Part shown: positions 5,114 through 12,248 of the stretch, one piece after another
How the letters are laid out: the number at the start of each line of letters is the position of its first letter
Position numbering within the stretch: position 1 is the stretch's first letter
Origin: Euryarchaeota archaeon UBA121
Lineage (GTDB): Archaea; Thermoplasmatota; Poseidoniia; Poseidoniales; Thalassarchaeaceae
NCBI GenBank assembly: GCA_002499865.1
Contig: DANL01000065.1
Location: 1 to 12,248, forward strand
DNA length: 12,248 nucleotides
Reading direction: 5' to 3'
Made by a program: the position numbers and the translations under genes
Notes under the pieces: model-generated
What the model saw: only the letters and a program-made list of their open reading frames with translations
What the model was told of the DNA's origin: nothing
Databases searched by the model: none

Positions 5114-7765
5114 ATGCCACGACGCGGGGTCATCTCGGTGATTGTGATATTCTTACTTCTATCATCTGCCTCTCAGATGGCAATAGCAAACAGTAGTGGC
5201 AAGTATAATTCTTCAAATGGATGTGGTTGTCACGGAGGTTCTGCAGCCTCTCCAACGCCAACTCATAACTTTCCTTCTACTTACTCTCCAGGACAGAGCT
5301 ATTCCTTGAATATAGGAATGAATGGGGGTGTTTCTGGCTCTAAGGGAGGATTCAACTTACAGGTGTCCGGTGGAACCCTAGCTACTGGGTTCGGAATCAT
5401 GAATACACAAGTAAACTCTGCAGGAAACCAAGCAACTCATCAATTCCCAGACTACAGGAGCTGGTCTTTGGACTGGACCGCTCCATCAGCTGGCTCTGGT
5501 ACTGTTACATTCTCGCTCGCGGTGATGGCTGCAAATGGCAATGGAAATAATGCCGGAGATGGATGGGCAACTCTAACTCATCAGTCAAGTGAGGACTCTG
5601 GCTCCACAAACACTCCCCCTACGGCATCATCAGTGAGCTATGTCCCGTCCTCTCCAACTAAGGAGACTGGCCTGGGAGTCAGCTACACATACTACGATGA
5701 GGATGGAGACTTCGAGCAAGGCACATCTATCCACTGGTTCAGAGATGGCCTTAGAGTTACACAGATTGATGACTTGACTGATATCCCCAATTCTTGGATT
5801 TCCAAGGATCAGAGCTGGAGAGTAGAGGTTACTCCCAATGATGGAAATGAATTTGGAGATACGGTTTCCTTAGATCCCATCACTATAGGAAATACTGCAC
5901 CTATTGCCAGAGACTTGTCAATAGGGCCAGAATCTCCAATGGATGATGATGACCTCATATTGAACTGGGAGTACTATGACCTTGATGGAGATCCACAAGA
6001 TGACCAACAGACTACAATTTATTGGTTCCTAGATGGCTCCAGAGTTCCAGAATTAGACGGGGAAGAAACTGTCTCCAGCTTTATGATTAGGTCAGGTGAT
6101 GAATGGGAGGTTTCTATCACCCCTCATGATTCCTCAGATTCTGGACTAACAGTTTACAGTGGGATAGTTGTCATAGGTTCCTCCAATACAGGGCCCTCAG
6201 TTTCTGCGTTCATCTCCACTACTGGAAATACTGTAACTACCGACTCCTTACAACTGATCTACACTCCCTACGATCCTGATGGGGATACAATCCAGTCTAC
6301 AGAGATTCGATGGTTCAGAGATTCGGCCATGGTGGCAGCATTCAATGACGAGACAGTAGTCGACCCTTCCTTCACCTCTAAGGGAGAAACGTGGGAGTCC
6401 CATGTTCGAGTATTCGATGGCCTAGTATGGTCTGAATGGTTCGTAACAGATTCTGTAATTATTGTTAATACCCCTCCAGTTGTAACTAATATCTCACTCT
6501 TACCACAGGGAAAACTGACAACTGACTCTGATTTGTATGTGGTATGGGAGCAATTTGATATCGATGGGGATTCGGAGCAAGCCAGCCAAATTAGATGGTG
6601 GGTTGATGGCGAGTGGATTACTGACTATGATGGCCTGTACTCAATACCCTCCTCCGAGGTGGATAGAGATGAACACTGGTCAGTACAAGTTATCCCAGGA
6701 GATGGAGAGGGCCTCGGAGCCTCAATGAAGACCAACTCGAGAGTAGTTGAAAATGCTCGACCAATAATCCTAGAGATTTCTCTGGAGAACTCACCAATTG
6801 GGGATATGGTAGCTCCTCCAGACTCCTTGAATGATCTGCTGGCAATTACCATCACTAGCGATCCTGACAATGAACCAGTCGAACTCAACTACTCATGGTT
6901 CAGGGATGGTTTCATCGTTCATGATCTAGGTGGAAACGATACTGTAAACTCGAACAGACTAGAGCCAGGACAACTTTGGGAAGTAGTAGTGACTGCTACG
7001 GATCCATGGGGACTGGATACTAATTCGTCAGCTTCAGTAACAATAGCAAATCTACCTCCGGTTCCACTCTGGTCCGTCACTCCATCTCCTCCAATATCTG
7101 GGTCTGTAGCTACCTTTGATGCAACAACCTCCTTCGATCCCGATGGAGAAATTTCCTCTTATCTATGGATTATAGACGGAGTTGAGGTGCATGGGAGAAC
7201 TATTGATGTCATTATGGGCCCGGGAACTCATTCAATCTCATTGACTGTATCAGACAATATGCAGGACGACCAATCATCGACTTCGAGCATAGTCTACGAC
7301 GAACCGCAGACTCCTCTGTCCCTTGTAGCAACTCTGGAAGGAGATCAAGTTAGCCTAGTTTGGGCTGGTTCATCAGATGAATATAGGATTTACAGATCTA
7401 CTACGCCGATTTCTTCAGTAGTTGGATTAACGATGTTCGATGAGATACCAGTTTGGGGCGAACCAATACCCGCTCCATTGATTCCTGTCGGCTCTACTAC
7501 ATACCAGGAATGGAGCGAACCCGTCCCTGTTGCTACTACTCTGTACTATGTCGTAACATCAGTAGTTGAAAACCAAGAGGTAGTTTGGATTGTCGATGGT
7601 CAGAATCACATCAGCGTGGATGCGACTTCCATTGCTTCAGCAACACAAGAATCAACTGAGGAAGTGTCCTCAACCGTATCGTTAGCAATATCCGGATTTA
7701 TGGCCACTCTGGGTATTCTATCTCTGATATTTGCTGTCACAGAGGCAAGGAGGAAATCAGAATGA
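5114..7765 (+). CDS. Secreted, C-terminally anchored multidomain protein with CxCH motif and DxDGD/PKD repeats
   Basis: The protein has 883 residues from ATG 5114, chosen because it begins a clean signal peptide (MPRRGVISVIVIFLLLSSAS, to about residue 26). The frame extends upstream to a TTG at 4994, but that part does not look like a secreted N-terminus. Residues about 30-155 resemble the choice-of-anchor V (Reeler-like) domain: NGCGCHGGSAAS, YSPGQSYSLNIG, GGFNLQVSGGTL, SWSLDWTAPSAGSGTVTF and ANGNG. That family normally carries CxxCH; here it is C37-G-C39-H40. About five repeats of roughly 90-100 residues follow (168-645), each with an acidic loop such as DEDGD, DLDGD, DPDGD or DIDGD, then W.(R/L/V)DG and a G..W.V.V.P.DG strand. 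Then come a PKD-like domain (648-728), an FN3-like domain (about 731-830) and one membrane helix (about 852-875) with a basic tail. It is probably a calcium-stabilised surface stalk. It is translationally coupled to the next gene. Confidence 0.85.
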   Translation: MPRRGVISVIVIFLLLSSASQMAIANSSGKYNSSNGCGCHGGSAASPTPTHNFPSTYSPGQSYSLNIGMNGGVSGSKGGFNLQVSGGTLATGFGIMNTQVNSAGNQATHQFPDYRSWSLDWTAPSAGSGTVTFSLAVMAANGNGNNAGDGWATLTHQSSEDSGSTNTPPTASSVSYVPSSPTKETGLGVSYTYYDEDGDFEQGTSIHWFRDGLRVTQIDDLTDIPNSWISKDQSWRVEVTPNDGNEFGDTVSLDPITIGNTAPIARDLSIGPESPMDDDDLILNWEYYDLDGDPQDDQQTTIYWFLDGSRVPELDGEETVSSFMIRSGDEWEVSITPHDSSDSGLTVYSGIVVIGSSNTGPSVSAFISTTGNTVTTDSLQLIYTPYDPDGDTIQSTEIRWFRDSAMVAAFNDETVVDPSFTSKGETWESHVRVFDGLVWSEWFVTDSVIIVNTPPVVTNISLLPQGKLTTDSDLYVVWEQFDIDGDSEQASQIRWWVDGEWITDYDGLYSIPSSEVDRDEHWSVQVIPGDGEGLGASMKTNSRVVENARPIILEISLENSPIGDMVAPPDSLNDLLAITITSDPDNEPVELNYSWFRDGFIVHDLGGNDTVNSNRLEPGQLWEVVVTATDPWGLDTNSSASVTIANLPPVPLWSVTPSPPISGSVATFDATTSFDPDGEISSYLWIIDGVEVHGRTIDVIMGPGTHSISLTVSDNMQDDQSSTSSIVYDEPQTPLSLVATLEGDQVSLVWAGSSDEYRIYRSTTPISSVVGLTMFDEIPVWGEPIPAPLIPVGSTTYQEWSEPVPVATTLYYVVTSVVENQEVVWIVDGQNHISVDATSIASATQESTEEVSSTVSLAISGFMATLGILSLIFAVTEARRKSE
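7747..7753 (+). promoter_or_regulatory. Shine-Dalgarno and ATGA overlap
   Basis: AAGGAGG ends 8 nt before ATG 7762, and that start shares ATGA (7762-7765) with the stop of the upstream gene. This points to one mRNA and translational coupling of the two secreted proteins. Confidence 0.75.
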
Positions 7766-8835
7766 AAAGGAATGCTGTCGTGATTCTTATTTGCATCACA
7801 CTGATTCTAGCTCCAGGTAGCTCTGTTGCAAATCCAGGAGGAAACGGTGATGGCGATAGAGACTACTCTTGCGGAGGATCTTGTCATGGAGATCCTTCAC
7901 TAAGTATGCCATCAGATGCAACCATTGAGATAACACTCGGGAATGAGGCATTTTCAGGACAGGCAGTCGCCGTTCATGTTACAATAGAAGATTTCAGTAC
8001 TCCTAGCCAGATAATTGGAATATTCCTCCTAGGTTCCCTGAATGGAAATTCAGATACTCCAGAAGACCATGGTTGGCATTTGATTCAAGATCCCAACGGG
8101 GGCTCATCCAACTATATCGAGACGAAGGCATCTTCCTCTGGTTCAGTTACAGCAACGTGGGTTTTACTTTCGCCTGAGAATTCTGGCAGTCATGTCCTAT
8201 ATGCAGAAATCCATCATGGTTCTTATGCTGGAGAAAAGGCATTCTCGGGCGTTAGTGAACCGTTCGAGGTTAATGTCCAAGACGTCCCTGAAGGCCTTCC
8301 CGGTCTAGCTGATGACTGGGTTGCCCCCTCATTCAGAGTCTCTGGAGACAACAGTCCATTGTCCATTAGCACTAGGAACTCGACTGACATAAGTGTGGAA
8401 TGGATGCTAGATGGAGAGTGGAACCCCAATAATGCAGAGTTGGTTTGTAAAGAAGACTCCCAAGATGTATGTAATGTCTGGGAGGTCAGTATTCCTGCAA
8501 CCATTGGAGAGGCCAATATTCTGTATAGGGTTACAACGTACAATGGAACTTTCTCCATAGAACAGCCTTGGCTGAAGATGGGGACTGCTCCACCTCCATT
8601 CGAGGGCGAGGTATGGTCAGCCAGAGCGCACTCTTTCGCCTTCGCATTATTGATAATTTCATTTTTAGTCACTCTACAAGCTCGGCTATATCCTCCTAAT
8701 CAAAGAGATGATATGGACCAGACTCAGATAGTGACCTCATCAGAGATGATTAGATCTGAGGAGAATCCCGGGTGGTTGTGGAATCCTGATACACAGGAAT
8801 GGGTAGAAGATCCAGATTTCGAAGGGGGCAACTAA
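7762..8835 (+). CDS. Secreted membrane-anchored protein with CxxxCH motif
   Basis: The protein has 357 residues. The signal peptide is MKRNAVVILICITLILAPGS, with cleavage near residue 23. The mature N-terminus carries SCGGSCHGDPS (C37, C41, H42), a CX3CH variant of the heme c signature. It is followed by a beta-rich domain (to about 172: EITLGNEAFSGQAVAVHVTI, IIGIFLLGS, then SGSVTATWVLL and HVLYAEIHHG) that parallels the N-terminal domain of the upstream protein. A second beta region (185-275) has C229 and C237, a likely disulfide. A membrane helix at about 290-308 is followed by a cytoplasmic tail that ends in PGWLWNPDTQEWVEDPD. The start overlaps the previous stop by ATGA, and the stop overlaps the next start. 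It probably works at the outer face of the membrane with its two operon partners. Heme, copper or purely structural roles all remain open. Confidence 0.82.
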   Translation: MKRNAVVILICITLILAPGSSVANPGGNGDGDRDYSCGGSCHGDPSLSMPSDATIEITLGNEAFSGQAVAVHVTIEDFSTPSQIIGIFLLGSLNGNSDTPEDHGWHLIQDPNGGSSNYIETKASSSGSVTATWVLLSPENSGSHVLYAEIHHGSYAGEKAFSGVSEPFEVNVQDVPEGLPGLADDWVAPSFRVSGDNSPLSISTRNSTDISVEWMLDGEWNPNNAELVCKEDSQDVCNVWEVSIPATIGEANILYRVTTYNGTFSIEQPWLKMGTAPPPFEGEVWSARAHSFAFALLIISFLVTLQARLYPPNQRDDMDQTQIVTSSEMIRSEENPGWLWNPDTQEWVEDPDFEGGN

Positions 8836-9428
8836 TGATGGTAGGCGCCGCAACATTCCACACTGCCATGGCTGAGATTGTAGTTGGCTCCATGGTTCTG
8901 GCTACTCTATGCGCCATAGGTTGCTCAATATCTCGAATACTCCCCTCCTCAGAAATCAATAATGAATCTTTGATGATTACAATGGACAGAGCATCCCTAG
9001 CCGGCTCAGTATTGGCTCTAATTTTCCTTCCAATAGCCATTCTCAGTGGTAATTTAGCAGCCGATGGACAAGCAGAAAGTGCTCTTCTGTACAATAAGTT
9101 CGTCTACAGTGGGCTTGCTCTGGGCTTCTGGAGCGCTTTCGTCATTGGAAGGATCAGGATGGGTCCGGGATTATGGGATGAGAGGCCTTTGGCGATTCTT
9201 CAGTCCACTACGGCAGGTTTTGCATTTCTGATGACATCCATGGCATCATCTATCGGTGGAAAACTAGTCAGAGGGGAGTCACTGTTCGACGTCTTCCCTT
9301 TCTGGCTCCCTACTGAAACTGCTGCGATACTGCCACTTTGGGCGGCCGTGTCCTTGTTAATCCTAGGAATAACATCCTCAGCACTGGTGTTTAGATTCAC
9401 TCTACCAAAGATTGCTAGGATAGAATGA
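8835..9428 (+). CDS. Five-helix integral membrane protein of unknown function
   Basis: The protein has 197 residues from ATG 8835, which overlaps the upstream TAA by one base; ATG 8838 is an alternative. GAAGGGGG at 8821-8828 is a weak Shine-Dalgarno. Five hydrophobic helices lie at about residues 9-33, 52-74, 85-107, 119-140 and 159-183. Helix 1 begins FHTAMAEIVVGSM with a histidine near the membrane surface, and helix 4 ends ASSIGGKLVRGES. This layout loosely recalls DUF2231-type membrane proteins, which have an N-terminal His in helix 1 and a GG-LV end to a later helix. I cannot confirm that relation. As the third gene of the operon, it could be the membrane partner, possibly redox-active, of the two CxnCH proteins. 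The gene ends 2 nt before the convergent glycosyltransferase. Confidence 0.72.
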   Translation: MMVGAATFHTAMAEIVVGSMVLATLCAIGCSISRILPSSEINNESLMITMDRASLAGSVLALIFLPIAILSGNLAADGQAESALLYNKFVYSGLALGFWSAFVIGRIRMGPGLWDERPLAILQSTTAGFAFLMTSMASSIGGKLVRGESLFDVFPFWLPTETAAILPLWAAVSLLILGITSSALVFRFTLPKIARIE

Positions 9429-9430
9429 TA

Positions 9431-10666
9431 TTATTCTAAATTCAGGAAGATCTCCTCAAGTCTAGTTGAAAAGACCTCAGGGTTTAGCCCCATTTTGGAT
9501 ATGCTGACTCTTCCGTTCTCTGACCATAAGGAGCGATTGTGAATGTCTTTGGCCTCTTCAAGAGCTGCGTGCCATGCTGAGTAGTCATCTCTAGGCAGAA
9601 GCCTCCCTGAAAACCCATCAGTAATTGTCTCTCTGAATCCGCCCTCATCTACGAAAAGAGCAGGCGTACCTAGGGACTGAGCCTCTATTGGAGTAAGGCC
9701 GAAAGGTTCCGAATGGGCCATACTGACTACCGCTACTGCCCCTCTAATCAGACTACAAAGTTCGGACGACTCAAGTCTCGGAGCTACCCAAATCCCTACC
9801 TTACTAGATTTAGCATGTTCAATCAACGAATCAATAGTTTCCTGTTCACCACCGCCTACCAATGCAAGGGACAAACCACTATCTTCCAACATCGAAACCG
9901 TCTCCCAAGTTCCTTTTACCCAACTCGCCCTTCCTATGGTTACTACATACGGCCCCTCGATCCCAACCATGGGAGAGTCCTCTGAACTCGGAGACTCTTG
10001 GGGAAACTCTTCGGGATCTAAGCTAGGGGGCAATACCCCTGATGGAATTCCATATACTTCACCGATTCTCGATGATGTGAACTTTGAATTTCCACTAATT
10101 GCAGTCCTATCCCTGGCTGAAAGCATCCTTATCTTGGACAGGTCCTTTCTTCTAGCCATACTCAAAGCCGCTCTAGTCAAGCTAAGATTACGTCTAGGGG
10201 ACCCATCTATCATTCGATGTAAGACATCCTCATGAAGGCCTCGATGGGGTTCAAGAAGGTGTAAATGCAAAAAAGTGCCGTCAGGAATGATTTCCAATAT
10301 GGAGAGGCTCCCGTCACCACTGGTCAGGTGAACATAATCTAGATCAACTAAACTTTCAACTAGTCCTCCGACTGATTTCCAACTCTGCAAAGAACTGGAG
10401 AATTCTTTGTTCAATATTCTAGATACAGCATTTCGGGGAGGCTTCCAATAAATATCTGGCTTCATTAGTTTAATGCCATATTCTTCACATATCGAGTCAA
10501 GCTGTTGAGCACTGTCAAGAGTGGCCACAGAAACCTCGAATTTCTTCGATAAGGCGGGAAGGTTCCTGATAATATCCCTTTCAGCTCCTCCCATCGCGGA
10601 GAAGCTACCCTTGGCAACGAGTAATCTGGTCCGAGCCCTATCCGCTCCCTCGCCATTACGCGCCAT
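9431..10666 (-). CDS. GT4-family glycosyltransferase
   Basis: The protein has 411 residues and starts at ATG 10666. The N-terminal Rossmann half starts LLVAKGSFSAMGGAERDIIR; the GGAE loop after strand 1 is typical of GT4 acceptor-side domains. The C-terminal, donor-binding half shows YVVTIGRASWVKGTWETV, LALVGGGEQ and HSEPFGLTPIEAQSLGTPAL with the EX7E pair E320 and E328, then FRETITDGFSGRLL. Such enzymes transfer a sugar from a nucleotide sugar with retention, usually onto lipid-linked or surface glycans. No membrane segment is seen, so it is probably cytosolic or membrane-peripheral. The length is normal for the family. No Shine-Dalgarno precedes the start; a TATA-like element lies 25.5 nt upstream, shared with the divergent second GT4 gene. 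Donor and acceptor cannot be read from the sequence. Confidence 0.9.
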   Translation of the reverse strand: MARNGEGADRARTRLLVAKGSFSAMGGAERDIIRNLPALSKKFEVSVATLDSAQQLDSICEEYGIKLMKPDIYWKPPRNAVSRILNKEFSSSLQSWKSVGGLVESLVDLDYVHLTSGDGSLSILEIIPDGTFLHLHLLEPHRGLHEDVLHRMIDGSPRRNLSLTRAALSMARRKDLSKIRMLSARDRTAISGNSKFTSSRIGEVYGIPSGVLPPSLDPEEFPQESPSSEDSPMVGIEGPYVVTIGRASWVKGTWETVSMLEDSGLSLALVGGGEQETIDSLIEHAKSSKVGIWVAPRLESSELCSLIRGAVAVVSMAHSEPFGLTPIEAQSLGTPALFVDEGGFRETITDGFSGRLLPRDDYSAWHAALEEAKDIHNRSLWSENGRVSISKMGLNPEVFSTRLEEIFLNLE

Positions 10667-10688
10667 GAACCTCCATCCTCCGTCCTCG

Positions 10689-10694
10689 TTTAAG
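10689..10694. promoter_or_regulatory. Shared symmetric TATA element for two divergent leaderless genes
   Basis: TTTAAG (minus: CTTAAA), with palindromic core TTAA at 10690-10693 centred on 10691.5, lies in the 50-bp gap. The centre is exactly 25.5 nt from the first base of both ATG 10666 (minus) and ATG 10717 (plus). No Shine-Dalgarno precedes either start. This is the expected distance from an archaeal TATA box to the transcription start, so both mRNAs could begin at their ATG. Confidence 0.55.
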
Positions 10695-10716
10695 TCCGAT
10701 ACGCCTTGGTGTGGCC

Positions 10717-11799
10717 ATGGTGGGCAGAGTTCTGCTAGTCAGAGGGGCGCGCCTCGCTGAGAACTCGGGCTTGGGCAGAGCCCATCAGGCGATCGAGTCA
10801 TTACTGGAAAGGGCGCTTGTACCTCAGTGGACTAAAGTCGGAACCATTGAGCATGAACAAGAAACCGGACTTGTTCATAGAGCAGTAAAGAGATGGTATA
10901 CTCATCCAAGGTCAGTGACAAAATTATCTGAATCCACGCCTGCGGATATTATCCACATTACTGACCAGGAACAGGCTCATCTGGTTCCCAAGAACTGTGC
11001 AGTCCCGGTGATAGTCACTGTTCACGACCTCTTCCATATTAGCCCTAGGAAGATAATCGGGGGAGATGTGACTGTGTCAGTCGGAGAACAAAATCCCGGT
11101 TTCTTCAGAAGAAGGGACTTGAAGATGTTGAAGAAGGGCCTAGAAAGGGCGGATATGATAATTTGTATCTCTGAAAGTACTCTAATGGATGTCAGGAGGA
11201 TCTTTCCTGGGAAGAGAACGGCCCTTGTAAGGCACCAGATAGATACAGAATATTGGAGTCCGTTCTCAAATCCCAAACCGCGAGAGCTTCTAGGGGACTT
11301 CGATAGTGAATCCAAGATGCTGGTAATAACCCTGGGAAGTAATGAAGAGAGAAAAAGGCTAAAATTCGCTAAAAAGGTTATTTCTTCATTACCTGATGAG
11401 GTATCAAAAGATATCAACGTGATTCATATCGGAAGCGAGGTGAAGTTCACCGATGATCAATTACTGGCCGCTCTACAGAGTGCGGAGGTCTTACTCTTCC
11501 CCAGTGCTAGTGAAGGATTCGGATACCCTCCGGCCGAGGCAATGGCCGCCGGTTGTCCAGTCATAGCATCAGACCTTCCGGCTCATAATGAGATAATTCC
11601 CAGAAGGTGCCTCCTTCCCGCTACCGCAACTCAGGATTGGGTGGATGAGATAGTCCGAATCCATTCTGAGTGGAGGGCGGCAGGAGGAGTCCCAAGACAT
11701 CCCTCAGAGGAATTGATGAATCACATCGAGAACCTCCTAAGTCCCAAATCTCAAGGCATCTCACTCGCTGAAGCATACACTGGTGCACTGGATAAATGA
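10717..11799 (+). CDS. GT4-family glycosyltransferase (second, divergent copy)
   Basis: The protein has 360 residues from ATG 10717. A GTG two codons earlier (10711) is possible, but only the ATG fits the TATA-to-start distance. The N-terminus MVGRVLLVRGARLAENSGLG is the first Rossmann strand with a glycine-rich loop. VIVTVHDLFHISP at about 98-110 is the usual GT4 TVHDL motif, and ADMIICISEST leads into the donor-binding half. There, VITLGSNEERKRL is followed by VLLFPSASEGFGYPPAEAMA with EX7E residues E266 and E274, then GCPVIASDLPAHNEI. It is a retaining glycosyltransferase and is probably cytosolic. It is not a close copy of the divergent GT4, since length, N-terminal loop and motif details differ. 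Both may act in one glycan or glycolipid pathway. Donor and acceptor are unknown. Confidence 0.9.
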   Translation: MVGRVLLVRGARLAENSGLGRAHQAIESLLERALVPQWTKVGTIEHEQETGLVHRAVKRWYTHPRSVTKLSESTPADIIHITDQEQAHLVPKNCAVPVIVTVHDLFHISPRKIIGGDVTVSVGEQNPGFFRRRDLKMLKKGLERADMIICISESTLMDVRRIFPGKRTALVRHQIDTEYWSPFSNPKPRELLGDFDSESKMLVITLGSNEERKRLKFAKKVISSLPDEVSKDINVIHIGSEVKFTDDQLLAALQSAEVLLFPSASEGFGYPPAEAMAAGCPVIASDLPAHNEIIPRRCLLPATATQDWVDEIVRIHSEWRAAGGVPRHPSEELMNHIENLLSPKSQGISLAEAYTGALDK

Positions 11800-11821
11800 C
11801 TGCCTGAAATAGCTTGGTTCA

Positions 11822-11855
11822 CGACAACTACTGATTATAAACTCGCCAATTGTCG
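11822..11855 (+). promoter_or_regulatory. Promoter of the ABC transporter gene with flanking inverted repeat
   Basis: TTATAAA (11835-11841), with its TTATAA core centred on 11837.5, is 25.5 nt upstream of ATG 11863, and no Shine-Dalgarno is present. This matches a leaderless archaeal promoter. The arms CGACAA (11822-11827) and TTGTCG (11850-11855) flank the TATA box nearly symmetrically with 22 nt between them, and may be an operator. Confidence 0.55.
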
Positions 11856-11862
11856 ATATGCC

Positions 11863-12248
11863 ATGCTGGAGGTCAATGGGCTAAAGAAAGGCTTTGGATC
11901 TGGCAGCAGGAGACTTGAGGTCCTGAAGGGCATAGACCTCAAGATAGAATCAGGGGAGCTTGTAGCTCTAATGGGGCCTTCCGGATGTGGCAAGTCTACT
12001 CTTCTGAATATCATAGGCGGCCTGTTGGAGGCCGATTCAGGTTCCATTTCCCTTACTGACTTCGAGTATGGTACTTATCCTCCAAGCAGAGTCGTAGATG
12101 TTAGGAGGAAAGGTGTAGGATGGATTTTCCAGGACTACCATCTCGTGGATAGGTTATCTGCCTTGGACAATGTCATTTTCGCACTCGAGCTCGCTGGTGT
12201 ACCGTCTGCTCAAGCAGAGAGTCAGGCAATGGACGCCCTCAGAAAGGT
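11863..12248 (+). CDS. ABC transporter ATP-binding protein, MacB/LolD type (3' end outside window)
   Basis: The frame starts at ATG 11863 and is open to the window edge, giving 128 complete codons of a domain usually about 220-250 residues long. It begins MLEVNGLKKGFGSG, and the Walker A motif GPSGCGKST is at 38-46. The Q-loop stretch VGWIFQDYHLVDRLSALDNV has Q90. The sequence GWIFQxxxLxxxLxxxxNV and the short insert before it match the LolD/MacB/FtsE group of ATPases, which power export or membrane release of lipoproteins, peptides or antibiotics. The signature motif, Walker B and H-loop lie downstream. A permease gene is expected to follow but is not seen. It lies 63 bp after the GT4 gene and has its own promoter. 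The family call is firm; the substrate is unknown. Confidence 0.9.
   Translation, partial: MLEVNGLKKGFGSGSRRLEVLKGIDLKIESGELVALMGPSGCGKSTLLNIIGGLLEADSGSISLTDFEYGTYPPSRVVDVRRKGVGWIFQDYHLVDRLSALDNVIFALELAGVPSAQAESQAMDALRK

Noticed and set aside
5222..5245. Calling the first secreted protein a standard c-type cytochrome
   Set aside because: The motif is CxCH, not CxxCH, and there is only one copy, so heme attachment cannot be claimed from sequence.
5615..7050. DNA-level tandem repeat or recent duplication in the DxDGD region
   Set aside because: The similarity is at the protein level only; the nucleotide sequences of the units are well diverged.
8223..8672. Minus-strand frame of 149 codons
   Set aside because: It is fully antisense to the secreted CxxxCH protein and its composition does not suggest a real protein.
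8750..9094. Minus-strand frame of 114 codons
   Set aside because: It lies antisense to the end of the CxxxCH protein and the membrane protein, with no recognisable motif, and both sense genes are well supported.
1..12248. tRNA, rRNA, CRISPR array, insertion sequence or integrase
   Set aside because: No cloverleaf, spaced direct-repeat array, terminal inverted repeats or transposase/integrase motif was recognised by eye in either strand.

Overview
The window looks like a piece of an archaeal chromosome, most likely a marine Thermoplasmata-type euryarchaeon (Marine Group II/III, Ca. Poseidoniia). This placement is inference from several things seen together: TATA-like boxes about 25 nt upstream of ATG codons with no Shine-Dalgarno (leaderless genes), many winged-helix regulators, an archaeal-type fused 3-hydroxyacyl-CoA dehydrogenase/enoyl-CoA hydratase, and large secreted proteins built from acidic DxDGD repeats. 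Genes are tightly packed. No intergenic gap exceeds about 130 bp, and I see no RNA gene, CRISPR array or mobile element.

Layout. Positions 1-363 hold the C-terminal end of a tRNA-dihydrouridine synthase, which runs tail-to-tail into a minus-strand block of three different transcription regulators (333-2678): a large double winged-helix protein, a probably membrane-anchored double winged-helix protein, and an HxlR-family protein. Each regulator has its own, different palindrome in its upstream region, which suggests three separate autoregulatory circuits. A 51-codon gene with a strong ribosome binding site (2806-2961) diverges from the HxlR gene. It meets the fused beta-oxidation enzyme (2958-5018, minus) so tightly that one CTAG carries both stop codons.

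Positions 5114-9428 form a plus-strand, translationally coupled three-gene unit. It encodes an 883-residue secreted, C-terminally anchored protein with a CxCH-bearing N-terminal domain and about five DxDGD repeats plus a PKD-like domain; a 357-residue secreted, membrane-anchored protein with a CxxxCH motif; and a five-helix membrane protein. The two proteins carry one off-pattern version each of the c-type heme (CxxCH) signature at the same place, just after the signal peptide. This is the best candidate in the window for an undescribed system, perhaps a surface redox or metal-binding module.

The right end carries two divergent GT4 glycosyltransferases (9431-10666 minus, 10717-11799 plus) that appear to share one symmetric TATA element exactly midway between their start codons, then the start of a MacB/LolD-type ABC transporter ATPase (11863 to the window end). 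The glycosyltransferases probably act in surface glycan or glycoprotein synthesis, which would fit the neighbouring secreted proteins, but that link is inferred from position only.
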